Shown: positions 10,986 through 20,975, counted from the first letter of the stretch. The stretch is DNA of 64,000 nt from Paenibacillus polymyxa (GCF_015710975.1 NZ_CP049783.1:2547501-2611500); one strand, 5' to 3'. A program made the numbers and translations. Notes: generated by a model from the letters alone, not told the origin.

Positions 10986-11732
10986 ATGATTACCAAATCA
11001 ATTCCGAACATGTGTACCTTGGGTAACTTGTTTCTCGGAATGATCGCCATTTTATTGGCCGTAGACGGAAAATACAGTCTTGCCGCTATTATGGTTATTG
11101 TCGCCATGTTGTTGGACGGACTGGATGGAAGGATGGCCCGGGCTTTGAATGCCCAGAGCGAATTCGGTAAAGAACTGGACTCCTTATCAGATATGATATC
11201 TTTTGGTGTTGCTCCCGCAGTTATTATGTACATGGTTGCTTTTCATGATGCGAATTCGGCTTTGGCTTGGACGGTTACAGCCATTTTTCCGATGTGCGGC
11301 GCATTGCGTTTGGCTCGATTTAACGTACGTCCCGGTGTACCAGGTTATTTCACAGGTTTACCCATTCCGGCAGCAGGTGGCGTATTAGCCACTTTGTCCT
11401 TATTCCATAACGAGATTTCATTGTTATACATGTCGATTGCCATGTTGCTAGTCTCTTATTTGATGGTTAGCTCCATGAGATATCCAAATTTCAAAAAGGT
11501 CGGCCTTCCGAAAAAAGCCATCTGGGTTGCTCCGTGGGTCGTAATTGCAGCGGTGGTTCTAGCTGTTAAATTTCCTGATCAGCTGTCGAAGCTGATTTTT
11601 GTACCACTGGTGCTTTATGCGTTGTACGGTATGAAGCTGAACATTCGGAAGTTATCACGCAGACGTGGACGTGAGCGGGATCGTTCTAAACAGGAAGAAC
11701 AGGACGATCAATATCGTCATTCGCAACGTTAG
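10986..11732 (+). CDS. pssA: PssA, CDP-diacylglycerol-serine phosphatidyltransferase
   Basis: A 248-residue integral membrane enzyme that joins serine to CDP-diacylglycerol to make phosphatidylserine, precursor of phosphatidylethanolamine. The CDP-alcohol phosphatidyltransferase motif is complete: D44, D47, G48, A51, R52, G61, D65, D69 in the spacing DxxDGxxARx8GxxxDxxxD. Several hydrophobic segments follow, and the tail after residue about 215 is strongly charged (RRRGRERDRSKQEEQDDQ). A TTGAGGTGAAGAG ribosome site precedes it. In B. subtilis this gene is elsewhere, so it is an insertion between disA and yacL here. A terminator follows. Confidence 0.93.
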   Translation: MITKSIPNMCTLGNLFLGMIAILLAVDGKYSLAAIMVIVAMLLDGLDGRMARALNAQSEFGKELDSLSDMISFGVAPAVIMYMVAFHDANSALAWTVTAIFPMCGALRLARFNVRPGVPGYFTGLPIPAAGGVLATLSLFHNEISLLYMSIAMLLVSYLMVSSMRYPNFKKVGLPKKAIWVAPWVVIAAVVLAVKFPDQLSKLIFVPLVLYALYGMKLNIRKLSRRRGRERDRSKQEEQDDQYRHSQR

Positions 11733-11751
11733 TGTCAGACAAGAACTACAA

Positions 11752-11798
11752 GAAGCATTTATTTCCTTGATTCATTCAGGGAGATAAATGCTTTTTTT
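11752..11798 (+). terminator. Terminator after pssA
   Basis: AAGCATTTATTTCC pairs with GGGAGATAAATGCTT, with a small mismatch, over a loop of about 12 nt, and seven T residues follow. It closes the radA-disA-pssA group. Confidence 0.85.
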
Positions 11799-11922
11799 AT
11801 GCATAAAAAGTGAAAACATAGGGTTAGTTATGTGGGAACTGGACCATACTGGTAAGGGAAGTGCTATGTATCCAATAAATAGCAGACTGTTGAAAAGAAA
11901 ATAAAGGAGGTATAGAAACTCA

Positions 11923-13008
11923 ATGTGGAGAAAGGCTATTTTAACTTTTACAGGATTGTGCGGCGCGTGGTTTGGCTATACGTTATACCAGCGGATAGGA
12001 GGCTTAGTAACGTGGATGCCACAATGGTTGAGTGATGGTTCTTTACCAGGAATGGCTGTTTGGATGTTAGCGGGAGCGGTGGTATTTATGGTTGGCTGCT
12101 CATTCGCAGGGGCGTCCGTGGCGAATCGATTGCAGCAGGGTATTGAAGGTTTGGTACGAATTCCGATGAATGAGATGATGGCAGGTGTCATGGGGCTAGC
12201 AGTGGGGCTGATCCTTTCCTTGGCAGTTTATCCACTCTTTTCAGGGTTAGGGGCACCTGGTTTACTTATCCAGACCGCGGTTACCTTGGTATGTGGATAT
12301 GTGGGGTTGATGGTTGGGCTAGAAAAACGGGACGAGTTGTCATCCTTTTGGAGTTCAGGCTTTTTTGGTCGGGGAATGGATGTAGAAGAACGCAAGCTGG
12401 AGGAACATAAAATTTTGGACACCAGCGTCATTATAGATGGGCGTATTGCGGATATCTGCAAGACAGGTTTTATTGAAGGGACCATTGTGATTCCTGAATT
12501 TGTGTTGGAGGAGCTTCAGCATATCGCAGATTCTTCAGATTTACTTAAGCGTAATCGTGGGCGGCGGGGTCTGGATATTTTGAATAAAATCCAAAAAGAG
12601 CTAGATGTGAATGTGCTCATCTATGAGGGGGATTTTGAGGAAATTTCAGAGGTCGACAGTAAGCTGGTTAAGCTTGCAAAGGTGTTGCAGGGTAAAGTTG
12701 TAACTAATGATTTTAACCTGAATAAAGTATGCGAACTTCAAGGTGTATCTGTGCTGAACATTAATGATTTGGCGAATGCAGTGAAGCCTGTCGTACTGCC
12801 CGGTGAGGAGATTATGGTGCAGATTATCAAAGATGGCAAGGAGCATGGGCAAGGTGTCGCTTATCTGGATGATGGTACGATGATTGTTGTGGAGGGTGGA
12901 CGTGACTATATTGGATCTCTCATGGAAGTACTGGTCACGAGCGTACTTCAGACCTCTGCGGGCCGTATGATCTTTGCTAAACCGAAATTATTGGAAAAAG
13001 CTCAATAA
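11923..13008 (+). CDS. yacL: YacL, membrane PIN/TRAM-domain protein
   Basis: A 361-residue protein with about four N-terminal membrane helices (residues 1-135), a PIN nuclease-fold domain beginning [17 protein letters not shown] near residue 163, and a C-terminal TRAM domain (about 285-345) that usually binds RNA. Acidic PIN residues (D in LDTS, E in FVLEEL, D in VVTNDFN) are present, suggesting nuclease ability; function of this conserved family is not firmly known. A strong AAAGGAGGT precedes the ATG by 10 nt. It begins a group with ispD and ispF downstream. Confidence 0.9.
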   Translation: MWRKAILTFTGLCGAWFGYTLYQRIGGLVTWMPQWLSDGSLPGMAVWMLAGAVVFMVGCSFAGASVANRLQQGIEGLVRIPMNEMMAGVMGLAVGLILSLAVYPLFSGLGAPGLLIQTAVTLVCGYVGLMVGLEKRDELSSFWSSGFFGRGMDVEERKLEEHKILDTSVIIDGRIADICKTGFIEGTIVIPEFVLEELQHIADSSDLLKRNRGRRGLDILNKIQKELDVNVLIYEGDFEEISEVDSKLVKLAKVLQGKVVTNDFNLNKVCELQGVSVLNINDLANAVKPVVLPGEEIMVQIIKDGKEHGQGVAYLDDGTMIVVEGGRDYIGSLMEVLVTSVLQTSAGRMIFAKPKLLEKAQ

Positions 13009-13078
13009 ACGAGGTATGATGAAGTAGATGTGTTATCATACGGATCGTCCAAGTGCGATCAGGGCAGGAGTTATTTGA

Positions 13079-13777
13079 ATGAACAATCAGGTAGGAGTCG
13101 TGATTGTGGCGGCCGGGCGCGGCTCCCGTATGGGAACGCAGGAGAGCAAGCAATTTCTGCTTTTGCGAGACAAGCCCATCTTCATACATACACTTGAAAT
13201 ATTCGCAGCAATGCCTGAAGTGGATGAAATGGTGATGGTTACTGGAGCTGGAGATGTGGAACGCTGCAGAGACTGGATTCATCAATACAAGATTGGTAAA
13301 AATGTACGGGTGGTGGCTGGTGGCAGTGAACGCCAGCATTCGGTTTATCGCGGTTTGCGCCACTTGCGAACAGATTGGGTGATGGTGCATGATGGTGTGC
13401 GGCCATTGATTCAACCTGAGCTTGTACGTTCATGCCTGGAGGCTGCTCAGCGTACTGGTGCTTCTGTAGCGGCAGTACCTGTAAAGGATACGATCAAGCA
13501 AGTGAACGGGGATGGTATCATTACAGCAACGCCGGATCGCCGAAGTCTGTGGAGTATTCAAACGCCACAGACTTTTCGTCTTTCCGACCTGCTGCGGGCC
13601 TATGAGGAAGCGGAGCAGTCAGGATTTTTGGGGACAGATGATTCCATGCTGGTGGAGCGAATAGGCATTCCAGTTGCTGTCGTTCAGGGCAACTACAAGA
13701 ATATCAAAATTACTACGCCTGAGGATTTGGAGATGGCGGCGTTATGGGTAAAGACAGAGGGAGAGGATATCAAATGA
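13079..13777 (+). CDS. ispD: IspD, MEP cytidylyltransferase
   Basis: A 232-residue enzyme that transfers CMP from CTP to methylerythritol phosphate in the non-mevalonate isoprenoid pathway. Family motifs are the N-terminal [11 protein letters not shown] with the CTP-binding glycine-rich loop and following [14 protein letters not shown] in the middle, and [13 protein letters not shown] at the end. The ATG at 13079 follows GGCAGGAG. Its stop overlaps the ispF start as ATGA, so the two successive pathway enzymes are translationally coupled. Confidence 0.96.
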   Translation: MNNQVGVVIVAAGRGSRMGTQESKQFLLLRDKPIFIHTLEIFAAMPEVDEMVMVTGAGDVERCRDWIHQYKIGKNVRVVAGGSERQHSVYRGLRHLRTDWVMVHDGVRPLIQPELVRSCLEAAQRTGASVAAVPVKDTIKQVNGDGIITATPDRRSLWSIQTPQTFRLSDLLRAYEEAEQSGFLGTDDSMLVERIGIPVAVVQGNYKNIKITTPEDLEMAALWVKTEGEDIK

Positions 13778-14250
13778 TTAGAGTGGGGCAAGGATTTGAC
13801 GTCCACCAGCTGGTGGAAGGAAGGCCATGCATCATCGGAGGCGTAAATATTCCGTATGAAAAAGGTTTACTGGGTCATTCCGATGCAGACGTGCTGCTGC
13901 ATGCCATTAGCGATGCTATCCTGGGTGCGCTTGGCTTGGGAGACATCGGAAAGCATTTTCCAGATAATGACCCTGAATTTAAGGACGCGGATAGTCTTAA
14001 GCTACTGGAGCATGTGTGGGGGCTGGCTAAAGAGCGGGGATACCGATTGGGGAACATCGATTCTACAATTATTGCGCAGAAGCCCAAGATGGCATCGTAC
14101 ATCCCGCAGATGAATGAAATCATCGCCCGGGTGCTGGAAGCAGAGGAGTCATCCCAGGTAAATGTCAAGGCGACGACGACGGAGCAACTCGGGTTTACCG
14201 GGCGAAGCGAGGGAATCGCGGCTCAGTCGGTTGTCTGTCTAATCAAGTAA
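13774..14250 (+). CDS. ispF: IspF, MEcPP synthase
   Basis: A 158-residue, standard-length 2-C-methyl-D-erythritol 2,4-cyclodiphosphate synthase, which cyclises the product of IspE with loss of CMP. The metal-binding start [13 protein letters not shown] carries D9 and H11, [11 protein letters not shown] holds further conserved residues, and the C-terminal [19 protein letters not shown] block matches the family. An upstream in-frame ATG at 13744 lies inside ispD; ATG 13774, overlapping the ispD stop, gives the normal N terminus. Confidence 0.96.
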   Translation: MIRVGQGFDVHQLVEGRPCIIGGVNIPYEKGLLGHSDADVLLHAISDAILGALGLGDIGKHFPDNDPEFKDADSLKLLEHVWGLAKERGYRLGNIDSTIIAQKPKMASYIPQMNEIIARVLEAEESSQVNVKATTTEQLGFTGRSEGIAAQSVVCLIK

Positions 14251-14289
14251 ATGCTATCATCTTGAGTAATTCTATTTGGAGGAGATTAT

Positions 14290-15750
14290 ATGAGCACGGA
14301 AGTTCGTGTACGCTATGCACCAAGTCCAACAGGACATCTGCATATTGGAAATGCCAGAACGGCATTATTTAATTATTTGTTTGCCCGCAATCAAGGCGGG
14401 AAATTTATTATTCGCATTGAAGATACAGATGTGAAGCGCAATATTGAGGGCGGAGAAGAAAGCCAGCTTAAATATTTGAAATGGTTGGGTATGGACTGGG
14501 ATGAAAGTATAGACGTGGGCGGCGAGTTCGGACCTTATCGCCAGACCGAGCGCTTGGACATCTACAAAACATACTGGCAGGACTTGCTGGATCGCGGTTT
14601 GGCATACCGCTGTTATTGCACGGAAGAAGAACTTGAACGCGAGCGTGAAGAACAGATGGAACGTGGGGAGACACCGCGTTACTCAGGAAAACACCGTGAT
14701 TTAACAGAAGAACAGTGTCAGGCATTTGAAGCAGAGGGCCGTGTACCGAGTATTCGATTTCGCGTACCAGAAGATCGTGAATATACGTTTGATGATATTG
14801 TTAAAGGTCAAATTACGTTCAATTCCAAAGAAAGCGGCGATTTTGTTATCGTCAAAAAAGACGGTATTCCGACATATAACTTCGCTGTAGCGGTTGACGA
14901 CTATTTGATGAAAATATCGCATGTACTACGGGGTGAGGATCATGTATCCAATACACCGCGGCAGTTGATGATTTTTGAAGCTCTCGGCTGGGAGCCTCCA
15001 CGCTTTGGTCATATGACGCTGATCGTAGGCGAGGATCACAAAAAGCTCAGCAAACGAAATGAATCCATTATTCAGTTCATGGAGCAGTACGATAAGCTGG
15101 GCTATCTGCCGGAAGCTATATTCAACTTTATTGCATTGTTGGGCTGGTCTCCGGAAGGCGAGGAAGAGATCTATGATCGGGAACAATTAATCTCGATTTT
15201 CGATCCTAATCGTTTGTCCAAAAGCCCAGCTGTATTTGATACAAACAAGCTTGCTTATTTGAATAATCATTATATTAAAAAAGCTGATCCTGAACGGATT
15301 GCCAGCATGGCAATTCCACATTTGCAGGCAGCAGGACTGTTGCCGAATGATTTATCGGCTGAACAACAGGATTGGGCTAAAGCTCTTGTCCGCTTATACC
15401 AAGAACAAATGACTTCAGCGTCTGATATTGTGGCGTTGTCTGAGTTGTTTTTCCGTTCACATCTGGAGTTGGATGCTGATGCGGCGGCTGTTCTGGCTGA
15501 AGAACAGGTTCCTGATGTACTTAGAGCCTTTGCAGCTAAGGTTGAAACGAGCGAGGAATTTACAGCTCCACAAATGGCCAAGCTGATCAAAGAAGTCCAA
15601 AAGGAAACTGGTTTTAAGGGGAAACAGCTGTTCATGCCGATTCGTGTGGCCCTTACAGGTCAAACTCATGGACGGGATCTGAACGAGACCATCTATCTAC
15701 TTGGACGTGACAAGGTATTGGACCGTCTTAAGGCACAAATTAAAGGCTGA
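14290..15750 (+). CDS. gltX: GltX, glutamyl-tRNA synthetase
   Basis: A 486-residue class I aminoacyl-tRNA synthetase. The HIGH-type motif is [14 protein letters not shown] near residues 10-23 and the KMSKS-type motif is HKKLSKR near 252-258. The C-terminal anticodon-binding region is all-helical and ends normally. In Bacillota lacking GlnRS the same enzyme also charges tRNA-Gln with glutamate for later amidation. TTGGAGGAG precedes the ATG. Downstream lies a separate promoter and T-box, so cysE-cysS can be controlled independently. Confidence 0.97.
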   Translation: MSTEVRVRYAPSPTGHLHIGNARTALFNYLFARNQGGKFIIRIEDTDVKRNIEGGEESQLKYLKWLGMDWDESIDVGGEFGPYRQTERLDIYKTYWQDLLDRGLAYRCYCTEEELEREREEQMERGETPRYSGKHRDLTEEQCQAFEAEGRVPSIRFRVPEDREYTFDDIVKGQITFNSKESGDFVIVKKDGIPTYNFAVAVDDYLMKISHVLRGEDHVSNTPRQLMIFEALGWEPPRFGHMTLIVGEDHKKLSKRNESIIQFMEQYDKLGYLPEAIFNFIALLGWSPEGEEEIYDREQLISIFDPNRLSKSPAVFDTNKLAYLNNHYIKKADPERIASMAIPHLQAAGLLPNDLSAEQQDWAKALVRLYQEQMTSASDIVALSELFFRSHLELDADAAAVLAEEQVPDVLRAFAAKVETSEEFTAPQMAKLIKEVQKETGFKGKQLFMPIRVALTGQTHGRDLNETIYLLGRDKVLDRLKAQIKG

Positions 15751-15756
15751 TATTTC

Positions 15757-15785
15757 TTGTCAATTTGTTGTCTTTTCGCTATAAT
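15757..15785 (+). promoter_or_regulatory. Sigma-A promoter of the cysE-cysS transcript
   Basis: TTGTCA at 15757-15762 and a perfect TATAAT at 15780-15785 are separated by 17 nt. The promoter starts just after the gltX stop and drives the T-box leader. Confidence 0.85.
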
Positions 15786-15826
15786 GACTCCATTGATATG
15801 GATTGATACTTACGTGTAAAGGCTGC

Positions 15827-16110
15827 GAACAGGAGAAGTACACTGCATAAGGGCATCTGCCAGAGAGGACGGTCGAGGGGAAACCCCAGGCTGAGAACCG
15901 TCTAGATGACCTGCGGAGGAAATGCGCCTGGGAGCCGTGCGCCCGAACCCTCGTTAGCCTACAATGCTAATGTGGCAAGGGCTTGCCGATTCGTTCCCGT
16001 TACAGGACGCCAAAGACGGACTTTTCTGCTTTTTTTGTAGCAGATATGTTCGAAGCAGAGTGGGACCACGTATATGCGTCTCTGCAGCCTAGGCTGCGGA
16101 GACGCTTTTT
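15827..16110 (+). promoter_or_regulatory. T-box leader, probably tRNA-Cys sensing
   Basis: A stem I start GAACAGGAGAAGTAC carries the AGUA element. A likely specifier loop GGAAATGCG contains TGC (Cys) at 15923-15925. The conserved T-box AGAGTGGGACCACG is at 16057-16070; its TGGN bulge is where the tRNA acceptor end pairs. A strong terminator follows: GCGTCTC-T-GCAGCC with GGCTGC-G-GAGACGC and five T residues at 16076-16110. Uncharged tRNA-Cys should favour antitermination and expression of cysE and cysS. The specifier call is an inference supported by the downstream genes; an ATG reading of the same loop is less likely. Confidence 0.9.
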
Positions 16111-16231
16111 CATTTTTATCAGATTCAGACTCGCTGTAGACTGAAAATTGTCGAAGAATGCTGGTGACTACGAAAATTGGCGAAATGTGAAGTGTGATGC
16201 GGCAAGGATATGGAGGGAATAGGAGGGCGAC

Positions 16232-16912
16232 ATGTTCAGGCATTTCAAATCCGATATTCAAACTGTTTTGGATAATGATCCGGCCGCCCGGAGTAAGCTG
16301 GAAGTCATTTTTACGTATTCTGGCGTTCATGCCCTTTGGGCACACCGAATCGCACATTGGTTTTATTTGCGAAAGTGGTGTACTCTAGCCCGTGTTATAT
16401 CCCAGGTATCGAGGTTTATGACAGGAATTGAAATTCATCCTGGCGCTCGTATCGGAGATCGGCTGTTCATTGACCACGGCATGGGTGTTGTCATTGGCGA
16501 AACCTGTGAAATTGGCGATGATGTCGTATTGTATCAGGGGGTTACTCTTGGAGGAACTGGAAAAGAGAAAGGGAAGCGCCACCCCACCATTGGGAATAAT
16601 GTCGTTATAGGCTCCGGCGCAAAAATATTGGGTTCATTTACGATTGGGGCGCAATCCAATATTGGCTCCAACTCGGTTGTGCTAAAAGAAGTTCCGCCAA
16701 ACAGTACGGTAGTGGGTATCCCCGGGCGAGTGGTCAGACAGGATGGCAGACGTCCAGATCGACTTAGTCACCAGTTGCCTGACCCGGTCGTCGATTCCAT
16801 ACGGTCTCTTCAAATGGAAATAGAACGATTACGAGCAGAATTGTCTGATTTGAAGGAGGAGCAATCTGCTCAGAAACATCAGGTGACCCAAGAGAATAAA
16901 TTACAAGGATAA
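16232..16912 (+). CDS. cysE: CysE, serine O-acetyltransferase
   Basis: A 226-residue enzyme that makes O-acetylserine from serine and acetyl-CoA, the committed step to cysteine. A helical N-terminal part is followed by a left-handed beta-helix of hexapeptide repeats ([20 protein letters not shown], then [14 protein letters not shown] and GSNSVV). The conserved [11 protein letters not shown] block holds the catalytic Asp and His. The C terminus has a short charged tail after VPGR-type residues. AGGAGGG precedes the ATG. It lies behind the Cys T-box and 24 nt before cysS, so both respond to tRNA-Cys charging. Confidence 0.96.
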   Translation: MFRHFKSDIQTVLDNDPAARSKLEVIFTYSGVHALWAHRIAHWFYLRKWCTLARVISQVSRFMTGIEIHPGARIGDRLFIDHGMGVVIGETCEIGDDVVLYQGVTLGGTGKEKGKRHPTIGNNVVIGSGAKILGSFTIGAQSNIGSNSVVLKEVPPNSTVVGIPGRVVRQDGRRPDRLSHQLPDPVVDSIRSLQMEIERLRAELSDLKEEQSAQKHQVTQENKLQG

Positions 16913-16936
16913 TTTTCATGAGGGAGGAACATAACG

Positions 16937-18340
16937 ATGTCGCTTCAAATTTATAATACAATGACGAGGAGCCGGGAGCCTTTTGTGCCACTGGAGCCTG
17001 GAAAGGTTAAAATGTATGTATGTGGTCCTACAGTGTATGATTACATTCATATTGGTAATGCACGACCTGTAATTGTGTTCGACGTGGTACGCAGCTACTT
17101 GGAGTATTTGGGCTATGATGTAAACTATGTGGTGAATTTTACGGACGTTGATGATAAGTTGATCCGCAAAGCTCGGGAACTTAATATGGAGGTTCCGGCA
17201 GTTGCCGAGAAGTTTATTGCTGCCTATCATGAGGATCTGACAGGATTGAATGTTCCTGCTGCCAGCATAAATCCTCGTGTAACCGAAAGCATGGATCTGA
17301 TTATTGATTTTATCAAGGACCTGGTAGACAAAGGTTATGCCTACGAGAATGATGGTGATGTCTTCTACCGGACCAAAATGTTCAAAGACTACGGACAGCT
17401 GTCAGGCCAAAATTTGGAGGAACTCCAGTTTGGGATTCGCATCAATGTGGATGAACGCAAGGAGAATGCCGAGGATTTTGTACTCTGGAAAGCAGCGAAA
17501 CCGGGAGAAATTTACTGGTCAAGTCCTTGGGGGGATGGACGCCCAGGCTGGCATATTGAATGCTCTGCTATGGCTCGTCACTATTTGGGGGATACACTGG
17601 ATATTCACGGAGGCGGACAGGATCTGCAATTTCCGCATCATGAATGTGAATGCGCACAATCCGAAGTGGTGACGGGTAAGCCATTATCACGCTACTGGAT
17701 GCATAACGGATATATTCGCATAGATAATGAAAAAATGTCGAAATCACTCGGTAACGGTATTCTGGTTAAAGATCTGCGTGCTCGTCACAAGCCTGAGGCT
17801 TTACGTTATTTTATGCTGTCGACACATTACCGCAATCCTTTAAACTACAACCAAGAGACGATGAGTCAGGCGGAGAATAGTGTCGAACGGATAGCTAATG
17901 CAGTTGCCAACGTAAAGCATCGTTTAGCCATTGCTTTAAAAGGTAACGGAGAAGTATCTGCTGAGCTGCAAATGAAGCTTGACGGGATATTACAGCAATT
18001 TGGCGAAAAAATGGATGATGATTTCAATACGCCTGATGCGATTACTGCGGTGTTCGAATGGGTCAGCGAAGCCAATCTTTTGTTGCAGCGTGATGTTGTC
18101 AATCAGGCGGAATTGCAAGCGGTGCTGCATACCTTCCATTCGATGAATACGGTGCTTCGCATTTATTCGGAACCGAGTGAAGAACTGCTGGATGACGAAA
18201 TTGAGCAGTTAATTGCAGAACGTGTCGAAGCTCGTAAAACTAAAAACTGGGATAGAGCTGACGAAATTCGTGATCTGTTAGCTACTAAAGGCATTGTGCT
18301 TGAAGATACGGCGCAGGGTATGCGGTGGCGGCGGAAATGA
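16937..18340 (+). CDS. cysS: CysS, cysteinyl-tRNA synthetase
   Basis: A 467-residue class I synthetase that charges tRNA-Cys. Visible are the cysteine- and zinc-binding start VCGPTVYDYIHIGNARP with the HIGN motif, the WHIECSAMA and FPHHECECAQSE zinc ligands, and the KMSKSLGN loop near residues 266-273. The C-terminal DALR and tail domains are complete. GGGAGGAAC precedes the ATG. Controlled with cysE by the T-box. Its last codons overlap the mrnC start as ATGA. Confidence 0.97.
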   Translation: MSLQIYNTMTRSREPFVPLEPGKVKMYVCGPTVYDYIHIGNARPVIVFDVVRSYLEYLGYDVNYVVNFTDVDDKLIRKARELNMEVPAVAEKFIAAYHEDLTGLNVPAASINPRVTESMDLIIDFIKDLVDKGYAYENDGDVFYRTKMFKDYGQLSGQNLEELQFGIRINVDERKENAEDFVLWKAAKPGEIYWSSPWGDGRPGWHIECSAMARHYLGDTLDIHGGGQDLQFPHHECECAQSEVVTGKPLSRYWMHNGYIRIDNEKMSKSLGNGILVKDLRARHKPEALRYFMLSTHYRNPLNYNQETMSQAENSVERIANAVANVKHRLAIALKGNGEVSAELQMKLDGILQQFGEKMDDDFNTPDAITAVFEWVSEANLLLQRDVVNQAELQAVLHTFHSMNTVLRIYSEPSEELLDDEIEQLIAERVEARKTKNWDRADEIRDLLATKGIVLEDTAQGMRWRRK

Positions 18341-18795
18341 GTAATAAGCCACTGAACTCAGAAGCTGTGGAAGGCGCAGGAAACTGGTTTCCGTATCCTG
18401 CGTCCAAGCCGGCTCGCTTGATGCCCCCCATTGCGTTAGCTTACATTGGTGATGCAGTGTATGAGGTGGCTGTCCGGCAATATCTGTTGGCACAGCCCAA
18501 CCTGCGTCCCAATCATTTACATCGACGAGCTACAAAACTTGTCTCCGCCAAGGCACAGAGCCGTATGTTGGGATTGCTAGAAACGGTGCTGACGGATGAA
18601 GAACGTGATATTGTCCGACAAGGAAGAAATGCCAAATCAGGGAGCCTGCCCAAAAATGCTGATGTGCTTGAGTATCGGCATGCCACGGCGCTGGAAGGCT
18701 TGATTGGTTATCTTTATTGTGATGGACATTTGGACAGATTGAGAGAGTTGATTACGTACGGAATTGCACAAATGGAAAATGCAGAAAAATCATAA
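18337..18795 (+). CDS. mrnC: Mini-ribonuclease III (MrnC)
   Basis: A 152-residue protein made of an RNase III catalytic domain without the double-stranded-RNA-binding domain. In Bacillus this enzyme trims the ends of 23S rRNA precursor. The catalytic helix ALAYIGDAVYEVAVR and the later ALEGLIGYLY segment hold the conserved acidic residues. ATG 18337 overlaps the cysS stop (ATGA); the in-frame GTG at 18325 is also possible. The position between cysS and rlmB is the conserved Bacillus order. Confidence 0.92.
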   Translation: MSNKPLNSEAVEGAGNWFPYPASKPARLMPPIALAYIGDAVYEVAVRQYLLAQPNLRPNHLHRRATKLVSAKAQSRMLGLLETVLTDEERDIVRQGRNAKSGSLPKNADVLEYRHATALEGLIGYLYCDGHLDRLRELITYGIAQMENAEKS

Positions 18796-18850
18796 ATTGG
18801 AGACGGATTGAACGAATTGATATCGACCGTTTTCCGGGAGGAAACTAGAG

Positions 18851-19597
18851 ATGGAAGAAGAATGGATTGCCGGTAAGCATTCGGTAACAGAGGCGTTGCG
18901 TTCAGGCAGGACGATAAATAAGATATGGATTGCGGATAATGCACAAAAGCATTTGACACTGCCGATTACAGCTGAGGCGAAAAAAGCTGGAATCATTGTT
19001 TTGCAGGTAGACAAGCGTAAGCTCGATCAAATGGTTCCAGGCATTCAGCATCAGGGAGTGGTCGCGCAAGCTGCACCTTTTGCCTACGCTGAGGTGGAGG
19101 ACTTGCTTGCTGGTGCTCGTGCTAAGGGAGAAGAGCCGTTTTTGATTTTGCTGGATGAGATTGAAGACCCTCATAACTTGGGCTCCATCCTTCGTACGGC
19201 GGACTGCACTGGAGCACACGGTATTATAGTGCCGAAAAGGCGTTCAGCAGCTGTAACTGTAACGGTGTCTAAAACATCGGCAGGTGCTGTGGAGTACGTC
19301 CCGGTGGCGCGTGTGAGCAATTTGGGACAAACCATTGACCGTCTTAAAGAAGAAGGTGTATGGGTAGTTGGCACGGATGTTACAGCAACCGATCCCGTCT
19401 TTGGGAATGGAGTATTCACCGGTCCCGTAGCGATTGTCATTGGTAACGAAAATAAAGGAATGGGCCGTTTGATCCGCGAGAAATGTGATGTACTCGTCAA
19501 GCTGCCAATGGCGGGACAAATCAATTCCCTCAATGCTTCTGTAGCTGCAGGTGTCGTCATGTACGAAGTTTTGCGCGGACGACAGGCACGGGGCTAA
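18851..19597 (+). CDS. rlmB: RlmB-type 23S rRNA 2'-O-methyltransferase
   Basis: A 248-residue SpoU/TrmH-family methyltransferase that, in relatives, methylates a guanosine ribose in the 23S rRNA. The N-terminal substrate-binding domain (about 1-75) is followed by the knotted SAM-binding domain with the three family motifs: LDEIEDPHNLGSILRTAD, IVIGNENKGMGRL and KLPMAGQINSLNASVAAGV. GGGAGGAAA precedes the ATG. Five nucleotides separate it from rae1, so they share a transcript. Confidence 0.93.
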   Translation: MEEEWIAGKHSVTEALRSGRTINKIWIADNAQKHLTLPITAEAKKAGIIVLQVDKRKLDQMVPGIQHQGVVAQAAPFAYAEVEDLLAGARAKGEEPFLILLDEIEDPHNLGSILRTADCTGAHGIIVPKRRSAAVTVTVSKTSAGAVEYVPVARVSNLGQTIDRLKEEGVWVVGTDVTATDPVFGNGVFTGPVAIVIGNENKGMGRLIREKCDVLVKLPMAGQINSLNASVAAGVVMYEVLRGRQARG

Positions 19598-19601
19598 CGA
19601 T

Positions 19602-20123
19602 ATGGCTGACACGCGGGATGTTCTGCTTGTGGACGGTTACAACATGATTGGAGCCTGGCCCGAACTTTCCGCACTGGTACAATCTGGTATGCAGGAAGCG
19701 AGGGACAGACTTCTAGAACGACTGGCGGATCATCAGGCGTATTCGGGCAGAAGAGTCATCGTCGTATTTGATGCTTACAGGGTGCCAGGATTAGGTAAGA
19801 CCTTTGCCCAGAGCAAAGTCCAGATTTATTTTACGAGAGAAAAAGAGACAGCCGATGAGTGCATCGAGCGATTAGTTCGTGAATTGAGCAGCAAGAGGAG
19901 AAGCATTTACGTAGCGACAAGTGATCAGGTAGAGCAGCATGTGGCCTTTGGCCAGGGAGCACTCAGAGTATCGGCACGAGAATTACTGATCGAGATTGAG
20001 GAATCTGAAAGGGAAGTCCAGAAGCGAATCCAGCAGGATAACGCCAAATTGTCCCGCAATTCGCTGGATGGCAAGCTGAGTCCGGAGCTTCGAAAGTTGT
20101 TTGAACGCTGGAGAAGAGAATGA
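19602..20123 (+). CDS. rae1: Rae1 (YacP), ribosome-associated mRNA endonuclease
   Basis: A 173-residue NYN/PIN-fold nuclease. In B. subtilis the orthologue cleaves certain mRNAs in the ribosomal A site. The conserved acidic residues are visible in LLVDGYNMIGAWPEL, IVVFDAY, TREKETADECIERLV and VATSDQVEQ. A longer frame upstream exists, but ATG 19602 just after the rlmB stop gives the normal N terminus; its ribosome site (GGGGC) is weak, suggesting coupling to rlmB. It lies before sigH as in Bacillus. Confidence 0.9.
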   Translation: MADTRDVLLVDGYNMIGAWPELSALVQSGMQEARDRLLERLADHQAYSGRRVIVVFDAYRVPGLGKTFAQSKVQIYFTREKETADECIERLVRELSSKRRSIYVATSDQVEQHVAFGQGALRVSARELLIEIEESEREVQKRIQQDNAKLSRNSLDGKLSPELRKLFERWRRE

Positions 20124-20199
20124 TCCAGTAATTGGGATACTCTCCATTTTGAAACCATTGACAATTTTGTTAGCGCTCTTCTTTTTTAGGTTGTTGTGG

Positions 20200-20229
20200 T
20201 TGACGGTATCAGGTTACATCGCGTATACT
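20200..20229 (+). promoter_or_regulatory. Candidate sigma-A promoter of sigH
   Basis: TTGACG at 20200-20205 and TATACT at 20224-20229 are 18 nt apart, about 57 nt before the sigH start. It is the best promoter-like pair between rae1 and sigH. Confidence 0.65.
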
Positions 20230-20285
20230 TGTCGTATATTTGAGAGAGTAACGGGTACCTTGCGTTGCAGCCGGAGGGATTGTTA

Positions 20286-20930
20286 GTGAGTGTGGACCTC
20301 AAGGATATCATGTTGTCAAAGTTTGATTACAAAAATGATGAAGACATTGTCGGAGCAGTCCATGAAGGTGATGGGGAAGCGCTGGAGTTTCTGATTAACA
20401 AATATCGAAACTTTGTGCGGGCCAAGGCCAGATCCTACTTCCTGATTGGGGCTGATCGCGAGGATATTATTCAGGAGGGCATGATTGGTCTCTACAAATC
20501 CATCCGTGATTTTAAGGGAGACAAGCTTGCTTCGTTCAAGGCTTTCGCCGAGTTGTGCATAACACGACAGATTATTACGGCAATTAAGACGGCTACACGA
20601 CAAAAGCACATTCCTCTGAACTCTTACGTATCTCTGGACAAGCCCATCTATGATGAAGAGTCAGACCGGACGTTGCTCGATGTGATTTGCGGAACACAAG
20701 TAAGTGATCCTGAAGAGCTGATAATCAATCAGGAAGAGTTTGTGGGTCTTGAGGACAAAATGTCCGAGATTCTGAGCGAGCTAGAACGCAAGGTACTTAT
20801 GTTGTATCTGGACGGTCGTTCGTATCAAGAGATTGCTGAAGATCTGGATCGTCATGTGAAATCCATTGATAACGCGCTGCAACGGGTCAAACGTAAACTT
20901 GAAAAGTATCTGGAAGTAAGGGATAGTTGA
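20286..20930 (+). CDS. sigH: RNA polymerase sigma-H factor
   Basis: A 214-residue sigma-70-family protein that in Bacillus drives early sporulation and competence genes. Region 2 is clear (ALEFLINKYRNFVRAKARSY, then GADREDIIQEGMIGLYKSIRDF), and region 4 ends with a helix-turn-helix (LDGRSYQEIAEDLDRHVKSIDNALQRVKRKL). Several non-ATG starts are possible; GTG 20286, seven bases after GGAGGG at 20273-20278, is preferred over TTG 20265 or TTG 20280. A terminator follows the stop. Confidence 0.95.
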   Translation: MSVDLKDIMLSKFDYKNDEDIVGAVHEGDGEALEFLINKYRNFVRAKARSYFLIGADREDIIQEGMIGLYKSIRDFKGDKLASFKAFAELCITRQIITAIKTATRQKHIPLNSYVSLDKPIYDEESDRTLLDVICGTQVSDPEELIINQEEFVGLEDKMSEILSELERKVLMLYLDGRSYQEIAEDLDRHVKSIDNALQRVKRKLEKYLEVRDS

Positions 20931-20948
20931 AAGTAGAGGCTGACATGG

Positions 20949-20975
20949 AAAAGGCTCGAGTTTGAGTCTTTTTTT
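20949..20975 (+). terminator. Terminator after sigH
   Basis: AAGGCTC and GAGTCTT pair with one G-U over a six-base loop and are followed by a run of T residues. The stem is short, so termination may be partial. Confidence 0.6.
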
